NCBI RefSeq assembly: GCF_963576545.1
Contig: NC_083639.1
Location: 18,109,118-18,173,117 of the forward strand
Source: Limanda limanda
Taxonomy: Eukaryota > Chordata > Actinopteri > Pleuronectiformes > Pleuronectidae
Direction of reading: 5' to 3'
Length of the DNA stretch: 64,000 nucleotides
Within the stretch, counting starts at the first letter, position 1. Each line of letters starts with the position of its first letter. Under the pieces are notes generated by a model. It saw nothing but the letters and a program-made list of their open reading frames with translations. It was not told the DNA's origin and did not search any database. Shown here piece by piece: positions 1-7,265 of the stretch. Position numbers and translations under genes: made by a program.

Positions 1-34
1 GAGAACCTTTAAAAGCAGCTTTCCACAATTGTGA

Positions 35-313
<279 letters not shown>

Positions 314-384
314 TAATCATATGGTTTATGTACAGTACATTTGCCACTGTTTTAATCCAGTTTCTTTGTTGTGTGTTTGTGTGA

Positions 385-504
<120 letters not shown>

Positions 505-631
505 TGAGTCACTGACATATGCAGAGAACTCATTCACTGTCATTAAGCCTAAATAACTCCTTGATATTTGTGTGGAGAGATGCTTCATTGTACAAAATGT
601 CGTCACATCCACTTACTTTTTCTGTCCTCAG

Positions 632-797
632 GCTGGACGAGTCGTACACAGTGAAGGTGGCAGACTTTGGTATGGCCAGAGATGTTTTTGACAAGGAGTA
701 TTACAGTGTTCAGGACCACAGGAAGGCCAAGCTGCCTGTCAAGTGGATGGCCATCGAGAGTTTGCAGACGCAGAAATTCACCTCCAAGTCAGACGTG
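632..797 (+). CDS. mst1r: MST1R/RON-like kinase, activation-loop exon
   Basis: The acceptor is CTGTCCTCAG ending at 631. The first base completes the split Met codon of the previous exon. The exon ends in frame at KSDV before the donor GTGAGC (798). It carries the DFG motif (VADFGMARD), the activation-loop twin tyrosines in DKEYYSVQ, and [12 protein letters not shown], the P+1 loop typical of the MET family. [13 protein letters not shown] resembles RON (VQQHRHARLPVKW) more than MET (VHNKTGAKLPVKW). This is a main reason for choosing RON. An ORF reading through the donor is an artefact of the splice site. Confidence 0.88.
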
Positions 798-897
798 GTG
801 AGCGAGTGACGATCAAAACATGGTTATAGGTTGTATTTATTTATTTTAATACTGTGAAAAAACGGAGTGAAAAATAGACAACAGTTCCTGGTTTCCA

Positions 898-1043
898 GTC
901 TCTCCCCGCCATATCCCACGACCTCACCTCTCCCACGGTTCTCTCCTCTCACCCCAACCAGTCAGGCAGATGGCCACACACACTGAGTCTGGTTCTGTTG
1001 GAGGCTTCTTCCGTTTTTTTCCCTCCCCACTGTCACAAAGTGT
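898..1043 (+). repeat. Fragment of a common teleost interspersed repeat
   Basis: The stretch reads pyrimidine-rich, then CAGGCAGATGGCC, then TGAGTCTGGTTCTGTTGGAGG, then a TTTTTCCCTCCCCACTGTC block. I recall this order of blocks from repeats widespread in fish genomes, thought to be the tail of a retroelement. The copy is degenerate and short. I cannot name the family with certainty. Confidence 0.6.
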
Positions 1044-1396
1044 ATTCTGGAAATCATTTGTTTACTCCCTATAATATTGTGAGGTCTCAAACCAAATACA
1101 ATGTAGCCTCTTAAGCAGCGGGTGAGATTCGCCTAAAATGCCTGTCCGAGGAGTACCGAAAGTAAATTGAAAGCTGTTCTTGAACCATTTGGAGTACATG
1201 CATGATCTTGGTCTCTTTGAAAGGTAACATTCTAAACTTTCCCCCCCAACAGTCAGAATCAGTCTAAGTGCTACTGACATTGAGTAATAGCAGTTGGAAC
1301 ACAGTGAAGTAGAAGGTTTTTATTTCCGCCTGAATATTTTTTGTCAAACAGATGCCTGCAGATGACTCTAGCTGGGACGTATGAGCTGGAAAACAC

Positions 1397-1404
1397 ACCG
1401 GGAC
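1397..1404. repeat. Target-site duplication, left copy of first hAT
   Basis: ACCGGGAC directly precedes the element's CAGTGTTGGG end. It is repeated exactly after the other end at 2631-2638. Eight bases is the hAT-superfamily duplication length. Confidence 0.92.
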
Positions 1405-1425
1405 CAGTGTTGGGAAGGATACTTT

Positions 1426-1535
1426 GAAAACGTATTCCGTTACAGAATACAGAATACATGCACAAAAATGTAATCTGTAACGTATTCCATTACATTAACT
1501 TATCTGAGTAACGTATTCTGAATACTTGGAATACT
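1426..1535. repeat. Left subterminal motif array of the first hAT
   Basis: Several copies of ACGTATTCCGTTAC, GTAACGTATTCCATTAC and GTAACGTATTCTGAATAC are packed behind the left end. Variants of the same motif recur, partly inverted, behind the right end (about 2510-2618). hAT transposases are known to bind subterminal repeats, so these are candidate binding sites. Confidence 0.65.
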
Positions 1536-2196
1536 TCCGGTTTGTATTGCATTTTTTAAGTGTATGATTGCGGCGTTTTTATAGTCAGGGGAGCAGCAGC
1601 AGTTTAAACTCTCTCTCCACCGATGCTGCGGGCCGCTGGATGTCCGGCTCCCATCCACTCCCACCTCTGTGCCGGTCCCACCAGAGGCTGAAGGACCCCC
1701 CCCTGTGCCAAGGCTGCCTCGCGCCGTGCTACGATCGTTTCGGCGTCGAGTCTATTTTAGTTTGAGCTTGACGCGAGCGTATCGCTCCAGGAAACACACT
1801 GAAAAATGATTTTAAACGATATTGATGACATATTTTATATGATTTATAAGCATGCATCCCATAGTTTGTATTCCCCTTCTGTTGTCCTGGAGTTTTAAAT
1901 TTACCAATTTGACCGATCACATTATTAAATGCCCCCCTCTGCCCCTCCATACAGACACACAAGCAGTCATAAAGATAAAAAGAGAGGGGGGGGGGGGCGG
2001 AGAATACGTAATTTACCCTCCACACCCGACATTGAATGGAGCAAACAGCGGAGAAGTTCTTGAAGATGGATGACATTAAATTGGGACGCTGTTGCAGTTA
2101 ATGTTGGAGCAAGAAGTGACTATATGCTTTTATACTACTGGGTCAACGGGTGATATTATTTTAGCGTCGCTTCAGCGTCCGGTGTGAACCCGGCGT

Positions 2197-2453
2197 GCCT
2201 CGCTGGCCTCCTGCAGAGCCATGACAGCAGAGCTCTGGGAGCGCAGGTCGGTCTTCTCTCATCAGGCGCAGGAAGGGCAGCTTGCGGATCAGCAGCTCCG
2301 TAGATTTCTGGTAGCGACGGAACTCTCTCAGAGCCTCGGTCCCGAGCCGGTCGCGGTGAGGCTTCTTCACGCCGCCGGGGTCCCGGGCGCTCATACGGCA
2401 GCCCTGGTCTCCAGCTGCTTCCTGGGGGCTTTGCCTCCGGTGGATTTACGAGA
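2197..2453 (-). pseudogene. Histone H3 pseudogene inside the first hAT element
   Basis: Read on the minus strand, it spans about H3 residues 7 to 98. Visible blocks are [41 protein letters not shown], and after a break [14 protein letters not shown] one-base loss near residue 26 and a loss of about 17 bases near residues 74-79 shift the frame. Substitutions include Q68L, V71M and I51F. The initiator and the C-terminal third are missing, so it cannot make histone. The segment is clearly more GC-rich than its surroundings, as expected of a captured coding sequence. Replication-type H3 genes lack introns, so retrocopy and direct DNA capture cannot be told apart. Its position well inside intact transposon ends suggests capture by, or insertion into, the element before its last jump. 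Confidence 0.9.
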
Positions 2454-2630
2454 CAGTGATTAAACTCGTGAAACAGAGAAGTACCGTCATGTAATCCACT
2501 GATTTCAACAATGTAACTGTATTCTGAATACCATCTATTTAATTTGTAACTGTAACGGAATACAGTTACTCATAATTTGTATTCTAAATACGTAACGCCG
2601 TTACATGTATTCCGTTACTCCCCAACACTG

Positions 2631-2638
2631 ACCGGGAC
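2631..2638. repeat. Target-site duplication, right copy of first hAT
   Basis: ACCGGGAC follows the CCCAACACTG end of the element and is identical to 1397-1404. Confidence 0.92.
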
Positions 2639-2974
2639 CCTAGCATGAAGCCTTAATACCACAACAATACAACAATACCACAGAAAATGAATATTTCACA
2701 GATTTTTTCCTAAGGGCATGTCTAGGCGTTTTCCACAAAGGCCATTTGGAACTATGGTAACTAACTAGGCTAAAAAGGCTACTTTTACACTCAAAATCAT
2801 ACTTTTATATAAAGGAGGCAAAACCGGTCATATGGTTTAAAATTTATACAAATAAACATCTTTCATGTTGTTAACATCTTGATGCTGGCTGCGCTGAGAT
2901 TACGCAACAGCTGACTGGGGCTATTCTTTGATGTAATAGTGGGTTTTGGACTGATTATCTTACTGGATTGGATT

Positions 2975-2982
2975 GTCTGGAC
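2975..2982. repeat. Target-site duplication, left copy of second hAT
   Basis: GTCTGGAC immediately precedes the terminal CAGTGGTTC and recurs at 4530-4537. It fits the nTnnnnAn target preference reported for Ac-like hAT elements. Confidence 0.93.
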
Positions 2983-4529
2983 CAGTGGTTCTTAACCTGG
3001 GTTCGATCGAACCCCAGGGGTTCGGTGAGTCACTCTCAGGGGTTCGGCAGTGCTCAAGACACACACAGTATAGCCCGGTTCACACTAGCAATGTCAGGTT
3101 TTTGTCGGCCTTCAAAAAATTGGCTGCCGAGAATTTCTCAACACACAATTTATCTTCGCCTTGTTAGATTACAAATATTTAGTTGCTCAGTAAAAATGTG
3201 TTACACAAAATAAATTCAGCCCACTTGCATTATTTGTGACGTCCCCTTGGCCATCATTGGCTGCAGCTGATCACGACACACTGCTTAGCTTTAATATCTG
3301 TGCTGCAGGGACATTGGTGCGCTAAGTGGTCGACTTGTGGCTGTTGTGATTGTACGTCATTTGTGATTTTATTTGAATCTTTCAATCCCTTCATACTAAC
3401 TATGTCGAGCAAAAAAAGAAAGTGGTTGACGCATACGTACAATATGGATTCACGTGTATAAAGGAACGTGATGGGTCCTCAATGCATGATTTGCAATGTT
3501 CTAGTCAGGCACCGGCAAAACTAAAGGAACACTTCCTAAAGCTGCATGGAGATTGGAAATACAAGAACACAACGCTCTCTGAATTCAACGTGAAGAGAGC
3601 CAGATTCGATGAAAAGGCTACTCTGCCTGTGCTCGGCATTTACCCATCGACAAACCGATCCTCACAGCATCGTACGAAGTTGCGTACCTGATCGCAAAGC
3701 AGGGCAAACCACACACCATTGGTGAAACACTTGTAAAGTTGCTTTGAAGATGGTGAATATCATGATGATGAAGATAAGTTATCCTCTTTCAATTGACACT
3801 ATCAGCAGCAGAATAGACGACATGAGCGATGACATCTTGGCTCAAGTAGTTGCAGATCTGATTTCCAGCCATGCTGGGACGACACTCTGGTTTTGGAGCG
3901 CTGGTGAAATCCGATGCACCACACATTATTGTTACGCACTGTGTTTGGCACAGGCATGCGTTGGCAACAAAAACCTTTCCTCCAAACTGGCAGAAGTATT
4001 AAAAATTGTAGTTGAATCTGTGAACTACGTGCGAAATAGTGCTGTGAAGCACTGCATCTTCAAACAGCTGTGTAAGGAAATGGGCTCTGAGTTCAAGGTA
4101 CTTCTATACCATTCTAACGTTCTGAATCGTGTTTTTGCCATGCCTGTGGAATTAGCCCTGTTTTTGCGAGAGTACGAACATTGTCACGCAGATTAAGAAA
4201 AGGAACAGACTTTGATGCGAAAATGATATGAGAGTGGCACTTGCCAAGGTGAAGCCGTGCATTTCTGAACTTGTATCTGGAAGGCAACAGCAAAAGTCAC
4301 ATTGATTTTCAGTAAATATTCATTGAGTTATGTTTTTGTGTGAAATTTAAGTTTTCTTTGAACGCAGTGATTTTGTGTGCAACTGATGCATGGTTCATTT
4401 TGTGCACTAAAAAATATATACCTATATTTAGAAGAAATCCAATTTTATTTTTCCAATTACGAAGGGTTCGGTGAATGCACTGCTGAAGCTTGCAGGGTTC
4501 AGTACCTCCAATGAGGTTAAGAACCACTG
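2983..4529 (+). mobile_element. Internally deleted hAT (ZBED/SCAND3-like), 1547 bp
   Basis: The ends are a perfect 16-bp terminal inverted repeat, CAGTGGTTCTTAACCT, flanked by a perfect 8-bp duplication. A 16-base palindrome GGGTTCGATCGAACCC sits just inside the left end at 2999-3014. GGGTTCGGTGA-like motifs occur subterminally at both ends. The interior is a decayed, deleted transposase gene on the plus strand. The length is roughly half that expected of an autonomous member, so this copy could only move with a transposase supplied in trans. Confidence 0.92.
3402..4305 (+). pseudogene. Broken hAT transposase (ZBED5/SCAND3-like)
   Basis: It starts at the ATG of MSSKKRK (3402) and changes frame at least three times. 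Recognisable blocks are YVQYGFTCI and PAKLKEHFLKLHGD (3422-3691), the latter a remnant of the BED zinc finger with its two His. Then come EVAYLIAKQGKPHTIGETL (about 3675-3740), ISSRIDDMSDDILAQVVADL (about 3801-3860), LAEVLKIVVESVNYVRNSA and KEMGSEFKVLLYHSNV. Most of the catalytic core after VADL and before the C-terminal dimerisation region is deleted. The final piece KPCISELVSGRQQQKSH ends at the TGA at 4303-4305. I know this family from host genes such as ZBED5, SCAND3 and FAM200, which descend from such transposases. This copy is a dead mobile-element gene, not a host gene. Confidence 0.88.
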
Positions 4530-4537
4530 GTCTGGAC
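4530..4537. repeat. Target-site duplication, right copy of second hAT
   Basis: GTCTGGAC follows the terminal CCACTG and matches 2975-2982 exactly. Confidence 0.93.
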
Positions 4538-4615
4538 CTTTGGCAATGTACCAAGACTGTTTTCGTTGGAATGTTATCGATCTGTGGATTAATATGATGC
4601 TTCTTAGGTGAGTGG

Positions 4616-4634
4616 GGTTAGGGTTAGGGTTAGT
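4616..4634. repeat. Short interstitial telomere-like tract
   Basis: Just under three units of TTAGGG (GGTTAGGGTTAGGGTTAG). It is too short to indicate a chromosome fusion by itself. Fish genomes contain many such short tracts. Confidence 0.6.
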
Positions 4635-5492
4635 TTGTGATTGTTTTTTTTGTGTTGGTGTCTTGACTGAGACGTTAATTGTTCCGGCTGTGGTGATCGG
4701 ATACCTGAAATGGTTTACATCAGTCGATTCGGAAGAATCTTAGCTTTCTGATGATATGTTGCATCAGTATCTAGCGGTACGAGGCAGTTCTGATAATAAC
4801 AATGTTTGAGGCTTATCGGCCCGTGAGCCGGTGCTGCTTAACAGGTTAACAGAATTGTGAAAAAACGCCTGATCTGGAAAGGGAGTAACATCTGTCAGTT
4901 CAGTGGTTGAGGTGTAAAAATGCATGTTGCTTTTTTTAGAGGTTTTGGAGACGTGGTTTTGTTTTGAGGGGTCACAAGCTAAATGTGTGTGGTGTATGGG
5001 TAACTTGTACTCCACTTGCCTTTTTATTTCACACCAAATCTTCGGTTTTGCTTTAGAACACCAAACGGGAAACTGTATGGTTATACAGATTTGTTGTAGT
5101 TCCACCATTCTAAACTTAGCCAGTCTCATTACTATCCTTATTGTATGTCCAAGGCTGTAGTATTTTCCTTGCTCAAGATATTTCCATTTAGCCATCATCC
5201 CAGCATTCACATTTCGGCTCTGAAAGGGGGGATAAAGATATTTGCTCATAACCTCCCATTATAGTAACGTAATCATATCTGTGGATGTGATGAAGTTGGA
5301 GCCGAGACACTGAGCTCCAACTATGTTCTGCTGCTTTAATAAACATTTCATAGTGACTGAAATAAGCATTTTTAAGCTTCTCTTTAAATATGGGCAAAAT
5401 CATGACACAAACTCATGACTAGTCCACAGCTGCTCAATGGTTATTCCGGCCTGTGTGTTTTTTACTTATAATTTCCACCTCTCTTGATGCAG

Positions 5493-5629
5493 TGGTCTTT
5501 TGGTGTGCTGATGTGGGAGATGCTGACCAGAGGAGCGAGCCCCTACCCAGAGGTGGACCCCTATGACATAACACATTACTTGCTCAAGGGCAGGAGGCTA
5601 CCGCAGCCACAGTACTGCCCTGACCCTTT
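5493..5629 (+). CDS. mst1r: MST1R/RON-like kinase, helix F-G exon
   Basis: The acceptor CTTGATGCAG ends at 5492 and the donor GTAAGT starts at 5630. The frame joins SDV to [14 protein letters not shown], the helix F motif with the conserved Asp-Val-Trp-Ser-x-Gly order across the junction. [19 protein letters not shown] follows. DPYDITH and RLPQP match RON (DPFDLTH, RLPQP) rather than MET (NTFDITV, RLLQP). The last two bases TT are completed to a Leu codon by the next exon. Confidence 0.88.
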
Positions 5630-5951
5630 GTAAGTATAGCGCAAATATTGGTCAGCTTGTTGATGTACTCTAAAGAATAGCTGGGATTGTAATTTGATGA
5701 TGATTTTAAGTTTGGATACAGCAACTCTATAGCTTTAAGGGCTTAAACCAATACATAACCACAATAACAAGAACCTAGATTTACAAAGTAGAATGGAAAA
5801 GTTAACAGCACAAAGTCCAAGTAGTAATAACAAGATTTGAATGGTCACTCAGTAGTGTGAAAACCGAAAATTGTCCACTACTTGTTATCCCAACATGGTG
5901 AAGCAATGCTGTTAGGGAGTTAATGTGTATGTCTGCCTCTAAGGTGGCTTC

Positions 5952-6086
<135 letters not shown>

Positions 6087-6427
6087 GGAGTGACTTTACA
6101 ACAAAAAGCCACTTTTGCTTTTTTAATCATAAATCCCTTGCTCACCAACTTAAGAGAATAAATCAACCATTCATACACCTTGTTCACTGAGGCCTTGTCA
6201 CACAACCCATCCATGCAGGTTAAGGGCTCATGGTGTCACACACAGATTCATGTAGAACACCAGGAATAGTCGCTGATAGTTAAGAGGATGGAGCCAGTAG
6301 CCACTTTAGAAGTGTTTCCAGTGCAGGAACTTTTTCCTAACTGTAGGAACCTTTCTAAATAAATCACCTGGTTAATCGTTTTGTTTGGAATGGCATAAAG
6401 ACAGTTAACAGGGGAAACTGCCTGCCT

Positions 6428-6520
6428 GACAAAGGTTAAAAAATCTGCCCGCCAGAACCAAAGAAACTCACTTATCAACAAACTATCTCTAGTTTGTTTA
6501 ATCCATACAAAGAGCACCGA
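6428..6520 (+). repeat. Degenerate teleost repeat fragment (family B, copy 1)
   Basis: The order CAAAGGTTAAAAAATCTGCC, then AAAGAAACTCACTTATCAAC, then TAGTTTGTTTAATCCATAC follows a repeat common in fish. Related pieces lie at 29,330-29,400 and 45,693-46,116. The family name is unknown to me. Confidence 0.5.
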
Positions 6521-6668
6521 TAAAATAATTATTTATTATTTTTATTATCAGTAGCCTTCAGACAGATCAAAACACCTTAATTTTTAACATGGTTACTAAG
6601 TATGAAAGTAATTTTAGATGATCATTATGTCACCAAGGAAAGAGTTACGAAAATCTGTTGTTTTCCAG

Positions 6669-6900
6669 GTATAGCATTATGCTCCAGTGCTGGGACCCCG
6701 ACCCAGATCTGAGGCCCAGCTTCGCCACATTAGTGATGGCCGTCTCCACCATCCTGACGGGCCTGGAGGGAGAACACTACATCAGTCTGAACGTCACCTA
6801 CGTCAACCTGGACCAGCCGCGGCCCTACCCAGCCCTCACAGAGTCTGCTGACGAATGTGACTCCACAGACATGGAAGACTCCGGCTCAGTCTCTTCCTGA
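6669..6900 (+). CDS. mst1r: MST1R/RON-like kinase, last exon with C-terminal docking tail
   Basis: The acceptor TTTTCCAG ends at 6668. The first base completes a Leu codon. [18 protein letters not shown] carries the CW...RP motif that closes the kinase fold. The tail holds [13 protein letters not shown], two tyrosines seven residues apart. This corresponds to the bidentate docking site of MET and RON that recruits GRB2, GAB1 and PI3K after phosphorylation. The second site keeps the YxN form needed by GRB2. The tail then ends after about 30 acidic and Ser-rich residues ([16 protein letters not shown]) at the TGA 6898-6900. It is not obviously alignable with the mammalian RON tail, which is usual at this end. 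Confidence 0.88.
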
Positions 6901-6941
6901 TTGGCTTTGAGTTGGTATTGGTGCTAAAAGAAAGAGCATAA

Positions 6942-6947
6942 AATAAA
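6942..6947 (+). terminator. Proximal poly(A) signal of the kinase transcript
   Basis: AATAAA lies 41 bases after the stop codon, giving a very short 3' UTR if used. A GTAAGGTCT/GTGTCT-rich stretch follows at about 6951-6970 and could serve as the downstream element. A longer UTR using later AT-rich signals near 7950 is possible. Confidence 0.5.
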
Positions 6948-7084
6948 CTCTGTAAGGTCTCGACAGTGTCTAAGGTACATGCTGAACGTCTGGTAGAACG
7001 CTGCTCTCAGGTGACAAGCTCAGGCAGCCATATTGAAGGACAAATGCTTTGTCAACAATTAGTTTAAAACGGCATTTCACCATA

Positions 7085-7265
7085 AATTTTTTTTAAAAAT
7101 ATGTATTTTGGGGGCTTTTTATTGTCTTTAATGGAAAGGACAGTAGTTGTGAAAGGTGGGGGGGGGGGGGGGGGGGAGTGGGGTAAGACATGCATAAATG
7201 CCTCTGCTGGTTGAGGCCTTGCCTTGTTGGGGCGGCGGCTCTACCAGGTAAACTACAGCCCACCA
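7085..7265 (-). mobile_element. Degenerate tRNA-derived SINE
   Basis: On the minus strand, TAGTTTACCTGGTAGAGC (about 7238-7256) matches the A box of a tRNA-like head. A GC-rich segment, a decayed B-box region and the tail AATAAAAAGCC near 7110 follow. The plus-strand order CTTTTTATTGTCTTTAATGG, a G-rich block, GACATGCAT and GCTCTACCAGGTAAACTA matches a SINE type common in fish. A 19-base G-run (7158-7176) interrupts it. Confidence 0.65.
7158..7176. repeat. Poly-G run, 19 bases
   Basis: A pure G run within the SINE. Such runs are prone to length variation and sequencing error, and can form G-rich structures. Confidence 0.9.

Larger units (their letters stand above)
1405..2630. mobile_element. 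Non-autonomous hAT-type DNA transposon, 1226 bp
   Basis: The element starts CAGTGTTGGGAAG and ends with the inverse of CAGTGTTGGGGAG, and is flanked by perfect 8-bp duplications. No long transposase frame survives. A short frame near 2036 starting MEQTAEKFLKMDD could be a transposase remnant, but this is a guess. The subterminal 110-120 bp at both ends carry repeated GTAACGTATTC-like motifs in both orientations. The middle is a mosaic: a GC-rich block at about 1570-1790, a G-run near 1986, and an antisense histone H3 fragment. It may be mobilised by a related autonomous hAT in trans. Confidence 0.85.
798..5492 (+). other. Large kinase-gene intron carrying two hAT insertions
   Basis: This 4.7-kb intron lies between the activation-loop exon and the helix F exon. 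It starts GTGAGC and ends CTTGATGCAG. The other three introns in the window are 113, 128 and 1039 bp. Two hAT-type elements account for about 2.8 kb of the extra length. The rest holds a degenerate fish repeat near the start and a short telomere-like tract. I see no exon between 4650 and 5480. Confidence 0.85.

Noticed and set aside
632..809. Reading the kinase exon through to the stop at about 809 as a truncated kinase
   Set aside because: A consensus donor GTGAGC lies at 798, and the next exon continues the frame exactly with TGG TCT TTT GGT.
3744..4196. 150-codon ORF as a host ZBED-type gene
   Set aside because: It lies within transposon ends with a target duplication, is out of frame with its N-terminal part, and lacks the catalytic core. 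It is a mobile-element pseudogene.
4616..4634. Ancient telomere fusion point
   Set aside because: Fewer than three TTAGGG units; too short to distinguish from chance or a repeat scrap.
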